A DNA stretch of 64,000 nucleotides. Origin: Debaryomyces hansenii CBS767 (taxonomy: Eukaryota > Ascomycota > Pichiomycetes > Serinales > Debaryomycetaceae). Under the pieces are notes generated by a model. It had not been told where the DNA came from, did no database searches, and saw only the letters and a program-made list of their open reading frames with translations. Of the stretch, positions 37,505 through 48,091 are shown piece by piece. The stretch is taken from positions 62,001-126,000 of the forward strand of contig NC_006047.2 of assembly GCF_000006445.2 (NCBI RefSeq), read 5' to 3'. Position 1 is the first letter of the stretch; each line of letters opens with the position of its first letter. The translations under genes and the position numbers were made by a program.

Positions 37505-38746
37505 TTAATTTAATCCTAATGCCTCTCTCTGAGATCTCGATTCAGAATCAAAATATGGGACCTCAGCTAAGGATGAAACTCTTGTTCCATGTCTGGCCTC
37601 TTTTCCTTCATGATCCCAAATAGCAAAATGTTGGGAGACTCTATTGTCCCACAAAGCAGAAGTACCTAAACCATCTATCGTTGGTTTCCAATTGAATCTG
37701 ACCTGAATATCCAAATTTTTCTCGAAGACTTCAAACAAGTACTCTAAAATAACCTTGCTTTCTTCTGGCTCTAAACCAACAATTCTTCTCGTCATAGAAC
37801 GGTTAACAAATAAAGATTTCCAACCAGTGGCAGGATGTGTTCTAATAATTGGATGTTCTCTTTCAATGTTTGCACTTCCCCTTAATGGATTTTCCCGATC
37901 TACATATTTATTTGCAGAAATATAGACAGCATTTTTACCCTCCAAGAATTTCTGAAAAGCAGGAGACAATTTATCATATGCAGCATAACCAGACGACCAA
38001 ACAGTATCACCACCGACGCCAGGAATGGCATCATTATGTAAATGCGTAATTCCTGGTGGTTGTAATTCATGGGTTAAATCTGTGTGCCAGATACTAGTTC
38101 CTTGCCCGATAGCATTCTTAAAATTAATATCTAAACCATTTCTCCTAAACAAGTCCTGCCAGATAACAGTAATGCCATGAAGTCCAGGAACATGAACTTG
38201 TTGAGCATGTTTTTCAACTGTTCCCCAATAGCTTCCCAACTCAAGCTGTTTCTGAGGAGATAAATCTTGGTCCCTGAAAAAGACTACTACTCTTTCAGCA
38301 ATCAATAACGCTAACTCATCTTTTTGTTGGTCATTTAAATCCTTCAATTGTAAGCCAATTATCTCTGTACCAATATGCTTGGTTAAATCCCTAACTTCTT
38401 TAGCAGCACCAAATAACGCCCTTTTTTCAGGATCAGCATCTTTCCCTCTTTCGATGTAAGGTGTTTCTGAATTTCTTATAGCTTCTGCTTGATCAAGAAA
38501 GATTGGGATATCTTCTGTAGGTGGTCTTTCTGGATATCCCTGTGACAAATCAATTCCAGCCTTTTCTAATCTAGTTCTTGTTGTGCTTGGCAAGTGTTCA
38601 ACCCATGAATCAGCAAAACCACCTTTATATGATGATCTTACATCACGTTTTTTGCTACTTGTATTCAAGCGAGCAATATTTAGAACAGCTTCTTCTAAAT
38701 CAAAGTTTGTTGAATTGGGTCTTAATACTTCTGCGGTAGGTGCCAT
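37505..38746 (-). CDS. JLP1: Fe(II)/2-oxoglutarate-dependent sulfonate/taurine dioxygenase (TauD/TfdA family)
   Basis: 413 residues. The jelly-roll dioxygenase shows the iron triad HTD (His221, Asp223) in SIWHTDLTHELQPP, and His373 in WDNRVSQHFAIWDHEG, with the 2-oxoglutarate arginine likely Arg389 (HGTRVSSL). The N-terminal FADSWVEHLPSTTRTRLEKAGIDL stretch and overall length match yeast Jlp1. The reaction oxidises sulfonates such as taurine or isethionate, releasing sulfite for sulfur assimilation. Two CTGTGGC cores (38850, 38930) lie 104 and 184 bp upstream. These are Met31/32-type sites of the sulfur regulon. The SEO1-like carrier lies just upstream on the same strand. Other TauD-type substrates remain possible. 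Confidence 0.85.
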   Translation of the reverse strand: MAPTAEVLRPNSTNFDLEEAVLNIARLNTSSKKRDVRSSYKGGFADSWVEHLPSTTRTRLEKAGIDLSQGYPERPPTEDIPIFLDQAEAIRNSETPYIERGKDADPEKRALFGAAKEVRDLTKHIGTEIIGLQLKDLNDQQKDELALLIAERVVVFFRDQDLSPQKQLELGSYWGTVEKHAQQVHVPGLHGITVIWQDLFRRNGLDINFKNAIGQGTSIWHTDLTHELQPPGITHLHNDAIPGVGGDTVWSSGYAAYDKLSPAFQKFLEGKNAVYISANKYVDRENPLRGSANIEREHPIIRTHPATGWKSLFVNRSMTRRIVGLEPEESKVILEYLFEVFEKNLDIQVRFNWKPTIDGLGTSALWDNRVSQHFAIWDHEGKEARHGTRVSSLAEVPYFDSESRSQREALGLN

Positions 38747-38849
38747 TATTTACTTCTGGTTTTCAGGGTTAACAATATATTGAAAACGATTCTCAATCAG
38801 TATCTTTATAGTATTGGGAGATTAGTAATAAATAAATTTAATGTGTTCA

Positions 38850-38856
38850 CTGTGGC
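38850..38856 (+). promoter_or_regulatory. Met31/32-type core, JLP1 promoter, proximal
   Basis: CTGTGGC, the core of the Met31/Met32 sulfur-regulon site (AAACTGTGG). Confidence 0.45.
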
Positions 38857-38929
38857 TGGATTATTAATACTGACTCATGCATGAAAGATAATGCATGGTT
38901 TTATAATGAAAAATATGCCTCTTATTTAC

Positions 38930-38936
38930 CTGTGGC
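38930..38936 (+). promoter_or_regulatory. Met31/32-type core, JLP1 promoter, distal
   Basis: Second CTGTGGC, same orientation, 80 bp from the first. Confidence 0.45.
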
Positions 38937-39532
38937 ATATTAATTCAATTTGAAACCCTATGCCGAATATGGAATAGTATTTCTCGATATGTACCAATTT
39001 TGTTCAATAGGCATGGCTTCGGACTCTAGAGAGGTGGTGCTTAGAAAATCTTATACAACCTATAATGAAATTGATAGAGAAGTATTGAGGCCATAAATAG
39101 GCAAGCTTCTCATCCATTATCTTAATCTTAAAGTGCTTTGTAATCTAAATAGAAACTATTTGAAGTGTGGATCATAATTTATACATTTGATATCAACCTT
39201 GCGAAACTTGCTTTCGCAGCCATGTTTACAAGACTATAACCACAGTTATCATATGCATACATTCAAAATAATCAATGGTCGTAAGTTTCCTTGCACAAAA
39301 TATCGAAGAGGTATGAAATCTAACAAGAGTTCTGACTTAATTATGTTAAGGATAATTGTAAAAATTACAAGTATAATTTGAAACGTTCGAAATGGAGCAT
39401 ATTCTAATATCTATATCTATATATCTAAACTCTCGATTAAAAATATTAAACATTAAAATGTATCATGTTTTTTTTTCACTTTATCCATTTTCCAATTATA
39501 TAAAACTATCGAGAATCCTTGACTGTTTGGTC

Positions 39533-41146
39533 TTAATCAAGAACCATATCAAGGTCATCAATAGCATACCTTTCTTTGATTTTTTCATCCCTTCGGATAA
39601 AATGGACCGCAATACCGGTCATTACTAACCCAAAAGCACTTAAACACGCAGTATATGTAAATCCAATAAAATATCTGGGACTGTCATTGGTATTCCACAC
39701 GAATATGGGGACAAATGCACCGGTAACATAAGCTAGTGTATTTGTACATACAACAACAAAATTTCTCTTCATATCATCTTCAAATAATAATCTATTAACC
39801 CAAGAAAAAATCTGAGGCTGTCCCCAAGACGTGGGCACTCCTACCAAAAAATAACTAAACCAATGAAGTCCTCGTGGAATATACCAGCCCGAAAGCAAAG
39901 AACACCCAATTAATAAACAAAAAAAATAGGCAAAAACGAAATAATGGTTCTTTTTACCTCCAATGAAATCTGCAAAATATGATATTATAATAGCAACTGC
40001 GATACCGACACCCGAAATAACTGCAGGCATTCGATTATATACCTCTTGAGGTTCTTTTAAGGCTAATTTCATCCACCCTTCGAAAGTAGGCTGACCTATC
40101 GCAGCACAACTGTTATTATAAGCAAGGAATACTAATGGAAAGACGTATATGTGCCAAGTATTAAAGAAACTTTTAACCTTTTTCCAAGTATATTTTCCAC
40201 GGGTATTAAGCTGTGCTCCGATTCTTCTTCTTCTTTCCAAGGCAACTAATTTATCATCATTTGTCCAGTACCATGCATTTGTGGTTGAAGGTGTATTAGG
40301 ATCGACAAACATTGTATATATTCCAATCGGGAAGGAAATTACTGCATCAAATACGAACATCCATTTGAAAGGAGGCAAGCTACTAGCTGAAAAGTTATTC
40401 AAAATGGTACTTTGTAAAGGACCAGAAACCAATCCAGAGGCAACTCCAGCAACAGCAAAAAAAGTTGAACGTTTACTCAATTCTTCTTTACCGTACCATG
40501 AACCAACTAAGTATTCCAAACCAGGGAAATAACCAGATTCAGTTAGACCTACAAAAAACCTAATAGCATATAATCCATTCAAAGACTTACAAGTAATCAT
40601 CAAAACCGTTAAAATAGCCCAAATAATTTCTAAACCACCCAAGTAATAACGAGCACTGATGCGATGAAGAATTAAATTCGATGGGATTTGTCCAATAATA
40701 TAGCCCACTGTCCACAAAGTATTAAGGTAGTTATATTGATTCTGATTCATATTATAATATTCATCCATACCATTAATATACGCTGTCTTAACATTAGAGG
40801 CATTCAACTGCTTGATAAAATAGCCCAACATGGAAGAACTTATCAAGAAGAAATCCAATTTCATCAAGAACTTCTTTTCCGTTGGATGTTTGTCAACAGA
40901 ATCCCATAAAAATAACTTCAACTTGTACCATTTTGAATTTTTTCTATAAAATTTCTCTTCCTCGGATAAGTTTAAACTTAAGTCAATGTACGGTGTATCA
41001 TCATCATCATTCGAATCAGAAGGAGCAATACCTCTTTCATTAACTATTTCAGTGGTTTTCTTAGGTGATGACTCAACCAGATCGTAGTTGTTATTTTTAA
41101 CATCATTCTCTTTGATGTCAAAAGATTTTTGCGCTGTTTCAGGCAT
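39533..41146 (-). CDS. MFS anion/sulfur-compound carrier, SEO1-like (DAL5/ACS family)
   Basis: 537 residues with a long acidic N-terminus and then the ACS-family pattern: [46 protein letters not shown] after helix 1, [45 protein letters not shown], and [14 protein letters not shown] in the C-terminal half. This is closest to Seo1, a permease linked to sulfur compounds (ethionine sulfoxide resistance), within the allantoate permease family. Next to a sulfonate dioxygenase it is a good candidate for sulfonate or related uptake. Three CTGTGG cores lie in its promoter. Confidence 0.85.
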   Translation of the reverse strand: MPETAQKSFDIKENDVKNNNYDLVESSPKKTTEIVNERGIAPSDSNDDDDTPYIDLSLNLSEEEKFYRKNSKWYKLKLFLWDSVDKHPTEKKFLMKLDFFLISSSMLGYFIKQLNASNVKTAYINGMDEYYNMNQNQYNYLNTLWTVGYIIGQIPSNLILHRISARYYLGGLEIIWAILTVLMITCKSLNGLYAIRFFVGLTESGYFPGLEYLVGSWYGKEELSKRSTFFAVAGVASGLVSGPLQSTILNNFSASSLPPFKWMFVFDAVISFPIGIYTMFVDPNTPSTTNAWYWTNDDKLVALERRRRIGAQLNTRGKYTWKKVKSFFNTWHIYVFPLVFLAYNNSCAAIGQPTFEGWMKLALKEPQEVYNRMPAVISGVGIAVAIIISYFADFIGGKKNHYFVFAYFFCLLIGCSLLSGWYIPRGLHWFSYFLVGVPTSWGQPQIFSWVNRLLFEDDMKRNFVVVCTNTLAYVTGAFVPIFVWNTNDSPRYFIGFTYTACLSAFGLVMTGIAVHFIRRDEKIKERYAIDDLDMVLD

Positions 41147-41864
41147 AACTTAGAAGTTGTATATTGTCTCAAGGATTTTATGGTCAGATAATAGACATTC
41201 AACCTCCTTTAATAGAAATCAATTCAGTATATTTCTCTGAACGTAGACCTGAATTAAAGTTTGCTCATGCATTAAAAGACTATGACACCATCTAAGTGCG
41301 TATTATTAGGTACTTTTATCATAGTATTACTACGAGGTGTGACAGGATTATTGTGGATAGATGTGGATGCAAAAGCTGTGGAAGTAGCATTAATTGAGCT
41401 GTGGTTTTGACATGCTTATTGTTTAGCGCACTAACACTAATTCTTATCTTCGCATTGAGGGAAAAACGTCAGATTTTGGAACTGTGGTTTTCTTGTTCGT
41501 ACTCATTTCGCCATCTATCCAGTTCGAAGCGTACTACAGTGGTTTTATCAGATTTATAATCAATCACAATATTGCAATAGAGCTGTTTTTTTTATTGAAA
41601 ATGTGTTCAAATGATGAAATAAGAGGTTTTAGTTAAAGATCTAAGCGCATGACGCTTGAGCAAATTCTACCTACAATCCATTGCAACTTTAGTTGAATAT
41701 TTGGCATATAGATGAAATCTTATATTGAAAAGTTGTGAAGGGAAAATAATTTTAAGCATAAATAAACTATAAATATCCTACTTTGAATTGAATTTTCTTG
41801 TTTCGAAAGTTTAATATTCAATTCTTATGGTTCAAGGTAATAAATGTTTTGCAATGGAGTGACC
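41147..41864. promoter_or_regulatory. SEO1-like promoter and SOD 3' region
   Basis: 718 bp. It has CTGTGG at 41376-41381 and 41399-41404, and AACTGTGGTTTTC at 41480. All fit Met31/32-type sites. No gene was seen. Confidence 0.5.
41480..41487 (+). promoter_or_regulatory. Met31/32-type site, SEO1-like promoter
   Basis: AACTGTGG, nearly the full AAACTGTGG consensus, with two further CTGTGG cores at 41376 and 41399. Confidence 0.45.
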
Positions 41865-42500
41865 TTATAAATGAGAATCGAACCTTTTACTAGCTTCTTC
41901 CCAGTTTATAACATTCCAAATAGCCTTGAAATAATCAGCTTTAACATTTTGATATTGCAAATAATAGGCATGCTCCCATGCATCAATTGCTATCAATGGA
42001 ACTAGGGGATCGGTAACAGTGTCTTGGTTGTATGTAGTCACAACATCTAGGTTCCCACCGTTCTGTTTGTTTTTAACGATGAATGCCCATCCTGAACCCT
42101 GAATACTAGCCAACTTAGCGTTTGTAATGCTTATCAAATTATCAATTGAACCATACTGTTCAATAATTTTCTTGCCAAGGTTAGTATCCGATCCTGGATG
42201 TTTTCCACCATTCTGAGAATTAGGTGCCAAACTTTTCCAAAATAAGACATGATTAGTATGTCCGCCTCCATGGAATTTAATATTTTGTTGAATTACAATA
42301 GCTTTTTTAACGTCTCCTTGGGACTCAGCTTCAATTAATTGTTCAATTGCACTATTATAACCATTAACATAAGTTTGGTGATGCTTCTTGTGGTGAATTT
42401 CATTAATCTTACCAGAAATATAAGGCTCTAATGAATCATAGGCCCAATCTAATTGGGGCAATTCAATTTTATTCTTACCAAATGCTGGGCTATTTGACAT
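41865..42500 (-). CDS. SOD3: Manganese superoxide dismutase, cytosolic type
   Basis: 211 residues. The metal ligands are all visible: His36 (EIHHKKHHQTYV), His84 (GGHTNHVLFW), Asp173 and His177 (DAWEHAYYLQYQ). The protein starts MSNSPAFGKNKIELPQLDW, directly ahead of the mature SOD fold, so there is no mitochondrial presequence. Candida albicans has such a cytosolic Mn-SOD (Sod3), and that is the best match of type. It disproportionates superoxide. A CGGATCAATTCC element 121 bp upstream resembles those before LRA1 and the carrier at 14281. Confidence 0.85.
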   Translation of the reverse strand: MSNSPAFGKNKIELPQLDWAYDSLEPYISGKINEIHHKKHHQTYVNGYNSAIEQLIEAESQGDVKKAIVIQQNIKFHGGGHTNHVLFWKSLAPNSQNGGKHPGSDTNLGKKIIEQYGSIDNLISITNAKLASIQGSGWAFIVKNKQNGGNLDVVTTYNQDTVTDPLVPLIAIDAWEHAYYLQYQNVKADYFKAIWNVINWEEASKRFDSHL

Positions 42501-44515
42501 CTTTATGTTATAAGGTTTTACGTTAAATTATATATAATTTTGTGCTAACTCAATTTATAAGAAAAGAATATCATTTTTATAATAGGAATTTAAACTCATA
42601 TTTATACCCTAAAGGTTACGTCGGATCAATTCCGTGTTAAACGAAGAACATGAAAATGAACAACTTATTGCATAAATTATTCCACAATTGCGTTCTAATT
42701 CATACGTTTATAGAAACAATGTACTGCTCTACAAGACTCATCTCCTATTACTCAAATTGAGCCACATGTGAGTTGAGAATTATGCTGGTTAAAAGCAATG
42801 TCCCGGGTTCTTATAGCTGATATAATTTGGAAAATAAGGTGGACGAGACAATTCAAGGCTACTTTTGTTAAAATATTTGCTCAATTTATGATCTCCATCT
42901 GATTACTGGTTGGGATAAGATAAATGCTCATCTTCGGTGATTTTATAACAGAAATGAAATCCGAACTTTAGTTCATAAATTATTGTCTACAATATTATTA
43001 GCCAAATTAATCTAAATGAAATCGGTATAAATTTATGATCTTTAGGAACGAAATTAAATAAACCATCTAGTCTCAGTATAATATTATTTAAAGCATTATA
43101 TTATGGGGTGCCGCAATTTATTGGGATGCAAGGTCGTGTAGTTACTTCAAAGGACTTTTATTCAAGGTAATATTATATAGCTTAAGGCTCCTTCACCTTA
43201 AACAAATTACTTCAAGATATATAGGGAAAGTTATATGCAAGAAAATAATTAATAAAGTTTATTGTTTTAATTATTTTTATATCATTATTGTCATTATTGC
43301 AAAAACCACCGATTCCTCCATAAGCATTCCAAAACATTTCACCATGGAACGCGTTGTTCTTGATAGCTTCATCTCTGGACATTATTTGACCCCTGCAAAT
43401 CTTTTGTCCCATATTTTGCTCAATATCAAATAATCCCTTCTTCATCAGAAGAAACTGATGAAGGGAAACTCACCTTGTACATCATACCGCACTAGTTGCT
43501 GCTTTATTGTGAGTCATTTACGGCTTGTGACTAAACTACATTACCATTACCGACTGACTCTCACTGCCAAGCCAAGATGCTAATGCTGCCGAACATGTTA
43601 CAGCTGTAACTGTAGTCAGAATATTCTTAGTAGACACTATAATGCATACCCTATCGCCCTATCACACGCGGCTACCCATATTTAACGAATTATCTCAACA
43701 AAAAGCATAATATCACTAACAAAATTAATATGATCGCGGCTGATAAGTTGAAGCACTTTGATTAAGCTTGTTGCTCTCTTTCACTAAGATTTGCGGTTGA
43801 AAATAAACGCATAGAAGAATTTCTTATATATAAATTTACTTAGTCTTCAAGTATTCATCAGGTCTATCAAGGTTTATAGTAGAATTTTAGAATTCAATAA
43901 TTAATTACACTAGTAATAGCTGAAGTAATCAAGCGATAAATAGAAGTATACTGAGAAAGGAAAAATCATCTCTACAAACAGTCCATTTTACTATTGCACA
44001 CGTATTTTATTCTAGTAATATTTCAACATATCGGTATCTTTTCTAAATTTTCAGTTTTCTTAGCAGCGTTCGTTGAAAAATAGATTGGTACCATTCCTTA
44101 CATAGAATGCAGTTTATTTTCTTTTCTTGCCAATGTCCATTATAATGAACGAATAAAGCGAAATATATTTGATGTAAACTACAAAATGGATATACATAAG
44201 AACTAAATCAAGATAAAATCTATCTTACTTTCAGTAGTTTTTACCATTATAACTATCATATTAAATAAATAAGTCTTCTTCCCTATATTTTCAGGTGTTC
44301 ACACGGCCTTTATAAAAAGCTATATCACGCGATCGATGCAATTTGCATCAAAATGGGTTCCGGCAATTCACTCGAATTAAGCAAAAGTTAAGATATCAAT
44401 AATGTTAAAAAGAGCCACATGACAAGCCAAAATATAAACTAAATATCAAGTTATCTAATATCTTGAATTATCATCTGACCATTAACTTTCTCAAGAAATG
44501 GTATTAGAAAAGCCC
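42501..44515. other. Two-kilobase spacer
   Basis: It contains the SOD promoter (CGGATCAATTCCG at 42622-42634), a perfect 14-base palindrome GTTACAGCTGTAAC at 43597-43610, and a 77-codon minus-strand frame (43212-43445) that I cannot support as a gene. Otherwise it is AT-rich and featureless. Confidence 0.4.
42621..42634 (+). promoter_or_regulatory. CGGATCAATTCC element in the SOD promoter
   Basis: TCGGATCAATTCCG shares TCGGATCAATTCC with the element at 16079. CGG and CCG at the ends form the inverted triplets of a zinc-cluster dimer site. Confidence 0.4.
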
Positions 44516-46057
44516 CTAATAAGGAGTATTCAAGTCGACTTCTAACGGATGAATTAGCTTCGTTTTATAAAAGATTTTATACCCTAATATTAGAAAAATG
44601 TTTACCGCTATTCCAATATATGAAGTAATGAAGAGTTTATAATGGAACGATATAATGAATGCACTATAGCCATTGAAGATGGTGACAATTGCAATTAGAA
44701 AAAGAGTAACGTAAGATGTGTACGGCTGAAACCACATACGAAATGGAATTTCTTCACGACCAATGTTTTGAGCTTTTATAGATCTATGGTATCCAATATA
44801 TGCAACCAAAATATAAATCCAATTTATGATCCCGAAAACAGAAACAGTGCTGGTGATATAACCGAAAACTTCAGCTGCCGATTCTTTAGTATTCATATAA
44901 GCCAACAATCCAAAAACGGCAGCAAAGGAGCATCCGATGAACGGTACATCAAAGCGGTTCAATTTTAAGAAAATCTTTGGTGCAGCACCATCCTTAGCTA
45001 ATCCATATATCTGACGCGAACAGATATAAAGATCAGTATTGGCAGAGCTTGAGATGAATATTAATAAACAGGCATTAATAAATGAAGGTAGCACTTTTAT
45101 TCCGGATGATTTGATAGCAATAACATATGGAGATGCATTAGCATTAGTGCCATTAGCATTCACTAATAATGGATTTTTTGGAGAAACTGCTAAACCTAAC
45201 AAAAAGACACCAAAAATGTAGAAGAAGCAAATCCTGAAAATAACTTGTCTCGATGCTTTAGGAATTGTTTTCTTTGGATTTGGTGCTTCGCCAAAAATTA
45301 TACCAACCATCTCAGATCCCACAAATCCAAATATGGACTGGATTACACATGCCCACCAACCAAGAAATTGTCCTTTTTTACCATCCACGAGATAAGGTAA
45401 AAACCCAGTTTCTCTCCAGAATCGGAATCCGATTGTTTCATGATTTGGTGTCCCCCCACATGTTATCACAATACAAACAATAAAGATTATAACTAGAACT
45501 AGTAACTTACTTGCTGCCAACCAATACTCGATTTCGCCGTAAATGCGAACACTAAAATAATTGCTTGCAATAACCAATACGTATAGTACAGATATCCAAA
45601 TCGCAACATTCAAGTCATCTCTCCAAAACTGGACAACTAAACCTGCGGCTGTCAAATTAGCTGACAATACTATAGCATATTTGAAGAAATAGTTCCAACC
45701 GGCTGCAAAACCAATTGCAGGGTCAACATACTTAGTACAATAACCACTAAATCCTTTTTGCATTGGTAAGAAACTAGCCATTTCCGCTAAGGAGAATATA
45801 ACTACCAACAATAAGCTGCCAGTAAAGCAATATGCTAGAAAGATGCTTATTGTTCCTCCTCGTTTAAGTGCAGTTCCAGATCCAATTATTAATCCTGTAC
45901 CTATGGCCAGTGCAAGAGTTAGCATCGAAACATGTCGTTCCTTAAAATTACGAGCGAGGTTGTCATGACTCTTAACTGGGTCTTTAATTTCCTCTAAATC
46001 GGTAATAGAAATTTGATCAGAAACCTTCTCTGAGGATTCGATGGACTTTCCGAACAT
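44516..46057 (-). CDS. Amino acid permease (YAT/APC family), intronless
   Basis: 513 residues. NLARNFKERHVSMLTLALAIGTGLIIGSGTALKRGG opens the first helices, followed by FSGYCTKYVDPAIGFAAGWNYFFKYA, NYFSVRIYGEIEYWLAASK, GFVGSEMVGIIFGEAPNPKKTIPKA and SSANTDLYICSRQIYGLAKDGAAPK. All of these are hallmarks of fungal amino acid permeases. A perfect AAACTGTGG (46167-46175) is 110 bp upstream, the full Met31/32 consensus, so a sulfur-linked substrate or regulation is possible. Which amino acid it carries cannot be told. Confidence 0.85.
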   Translation of the reverse strand: MFGKSIESSEKVSDQISITDLEEIKDPVKSHDNLARNFKERHVSMLTLALAIGTGLIIGSGTALKRGGTISIFLAYCFTGSLLLVVIFSLAEMASFLPMQKGFSGYCTKYVDPAIGFAAGWNYFFKYAIVLSANLTAAGLVVQFWRDDLNVAIWISVLYVLVIASNYFSVRIYGEIEYWLAASKLLVLVIIFIVCIVITCGGTPNHETIGFRFWRETGFLPYLVDGKKGQFLGWWACVIQSIFGFVGSEMVGIIFGEAPNPKKTIPKASRQVIFRICFFYIFGVFLLGLAVSPKNPLLVNANGTNANASPYVIAIKSSGIKVLPSFINACLLIFISSSANTDLYICSRQIYGLAKDGAAPKIFLKLNRFDVPFIGCSFAAVFGLLAYMNTKESAAEVFGYITSTVSVFGIINWIYILVAYIGYHRSIKAQNIGREEIPFRMWFQPYTSYVTLFLIAIVTIFNGYSAFIISFHYKLFITSYIGIAVNIFLILGYKIFYKTKLIHPLEVDLNTPY

Positions 46058-46453
46058 TAGATAGATGCTTTGACAATTATTTTATCTTGTTATAATTGAA
46101 ATGTTTTATATTCCGATGATGTGGTCTGCACGTGAAACGGTGATATCAAAGTTTAAACGGCTAAAAAAACTGTGGTTCAGATTACTATTAAAACTCCGAA
46201 TGGAGGCTTACTGAATGATTCAAACGCCGTTTAAATAAAAAACTTGTAATTGGAGTACATCTTATCCAATTAATTATCAAATATCCCATTATATTATCTA
46301 TATATTATGGAGACTAAGAATAATAATCAAGCTGTGCAATGTTTATTGTATGCCATAGATTTTTATGGAATCCGCGAAATATCACAATGATTAATATTCA
46401 TGCCTTACTGCCTAAATAACTATCTTGCAACTATAAAATCCTAAGCACCTGGC
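46058..46453. promoter_or_regulatory. Permease promoter and spacer
   Basis: 396 bp with AAACTGTGG at 46167-46175. No gene was seen. Confidence 0.45.
46167..46175 (+). promoter_or_regulatory. Met31/32 consensus site
   Basis: AAACTGTGG, the full consensus, preceded by more A residues; 110 bp from the permease ATG. Confidence 0.45.
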
Positions 46454-48091
46454 CTAAGCAATATGGACAGCACTAGGCTTTTCAGCATCCGAATTACTGG
46501 AGTTTGAATCTTCGACGTGTTTTACTTCTAGCTTTTCACGCAAGTCATTATCAGATAAGAATGGAATAGATGGCTCCCATGCGGCTGTTCTCCATGCTGG
46601 AATTCCTTCATCCCACATTTGGCCAATTTCCTCCAATCTTTTACCTTTAGTTTCTGGGAAAAAGAAAAATACGTGAAGGAACATACAACCGCAGAACGTA
46701 GCAAAAATCATGTATGTTTTCCAAGTAATGTTTTTGAACGCAGAGGGGGTAAACATTGCGATCGCGAAGTTAAAAATCCAATTAGCTGAAGTTGTAAAAC
46801 AGGCCCCTCTTTGTCTTGAGGCGCTATCACCCCAAACTTCAGCACAATACATCCAGATACAAACACCCCAACTATATGCAAATGATACAACAAACAAATA
46901 GCAACATGCAATTACACCCTTGGCAGCGGTTGAGTTATCAGCTGGGATCCTTAATCTGACAGTATCATTTCCACCAACATCATTGGTGGGCTCAGCATAA
47001 GTGGAAAGCAAACCACCGACTGCGAATTGCCATATCATCATGAATGCAGCACCGCTTAACAAAATGGGCCTTCTACCAAGTTTATCCATTAAATATAATG
47101 AAGGGGCAGTCATAACGAAAAAAAGAACGTATTGAATTGAAGATGCAATTAAATTTGCATCGCCCTGATAGCCAGCCATATCAAAAACATAAACAATATA
47201 ATACATTAATGTATTCATACCCGTTAATTGTTGCCATATTTGAGCAAATGTTGCGGTGACAGTTCTAAGGAGATATTTGCGCTTGAATAAATCTGCATAA
47301 GTGAAAGCCTTAATATTTTCCTCTGTCAAAATTTGATCTTTGATCTCAGTAATCTCAATCATGACATCGGGATCTTCCCTATTGCCTTTGGCCTGAATCA
47401 TTGCCACAATGTATTCAGCCTCCTCCCAACAGCCTTGCTTTGCTAACCATCTAGGTGATTCAGGGATGAAAAAACAGCCAATGAACAAAAGAAGACCAGG
47501 AACTATTTGTAACCCCCAAGATAATCTAAAAGAAGCCACACCATTGATATAATGTAATGCATAACAAACATAGAACATAACCAAAATTCCCAAAGTGACC
47601 GAAAGCTGAAATAATCCACCAATTAATCCTCTTATTTTTCTTGGTGCCAATTCTGTACCATAAACTGGGGCTACTGAGGATCCAAATCCAACACCAAAAC
47701 CAGAAATAAAACGACCTATAATTAACTGGACGACGTTCTGTGACGATGATTGAATGGCAGCTCCAACACACCAAAAAAATGCACAGAACATCAACGACAT
47801 TCTTCTACCGAAAGGTTCTGATATAAATGCGGAAAATAAGGCCCCAAAGAAAGACCCTAAAGACATGGATGCTGTAATAAACCCTTGAAGTGTAGAATCT
47901 GGTGAATTGAAATAGTCTAAATATTTATCATCTCCAATGAATAAAGACATTGAAGAAATATCAATGCCAAACATCATACCAGATATACAAGAAATACCAA
48001 CAACAATATAGACATTATGGATGTTCGGAAATTTGTCCAAGAAGTTTCTAAACTTTAAGGCTGGCCCTAGTAATTTATCTTCGTATCCCAT
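46454..48091 (-). CDS. HGT-type high-affinity hexose transporter, copy 2
   Basis: 545 residues starting MGYEDKLLGPALKFRNFLDKFPN. It matches copy 1 (31894-33531) in length and in nearly every motif: GMMFGIDISSMSLF, APRKIRGLIGGLFQLSVTLG, IPESPRWLAKQGCWEEAE, IWQQLTGMNTLMYYIVYVF, and FPETKGKRLEEIGQMWDE, with the same SAVHIA-type tail. Differences cluster in the helix 1-2 loop and helices 5 and 8. A proton-coupled, high-affinity glucose carrier is the family's usual role. The duplication is dispersed, with six genes between the copies. Confidence 0.88.
   Translation of the reverse strand: MGYEDKLLGPALKFRNFLDKFPNIHNVYIVVGISCISGMMFGIDISSMSLFIGDDKYLDYFNSPDSTLQGFITASMSLGSFFGALFSAFISEPFGRRMSLMFCAFFWCVGAAIQSSSQNVVQLIIGRFISGFGVGFGSSVAPVYGTELAPRKIRGLIGGLFQLSVTLGILVMFYVCYALHYINGVASFRLSWGLQIVPGLLLFIGCFFIPESPRWLAKQGCWEEAEYIVAMIQAKGNREDPDVMIEITEIKDQILTEENIKAFTYADLFKRKYLLRTVTATFAQIWQQLTGMNTLMYYIVYVFDMAGYQGDANLIASSIQYVLFFVMTAPSLYLMDKLGRRPILLSGAAFMMIWQFAVGGLLSTYAEPTNDVGGNDTVRLRIPADNSTAAKGVIACCYLFVVSFAYSWGVCIWMYCAEVWGDSASRQRGACFTTSANWIFNFAIAMFTPSAFKNITWKTYMIFATFCGCMFLHVFFFFPETKGKRLEEIGQMWDEGIPAWRTAAWEPSIPFLSDNDLREKLEVKHVEDSNSSNSDAEKPSAVHIA

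Larger units (their letters stand above)
38747..39532. promoter_or_regulatory. JLP1-like promoter and spacer
   Basis: 786 bp. The proximal part has CTGTGGC at 38850-38856 and 38930-38936. The distal part is AT-rich 3' region of the SEO1-like gene. No further gene was seen. Confidence 0.5.

Noticed and set aside
40149..40532. 127-codon plus-strand frame
   Set aside because: Lies wholly inside the SEO1-like gene on the opposite strand; a shadow of its coding sequence.
43212..43445. 77-codon minus-strand frame with an ATG
   Set aside because: No domain, signal or family likeness, and low-complexity Asn/Ile composition at the end. Length is within chance for this composition.
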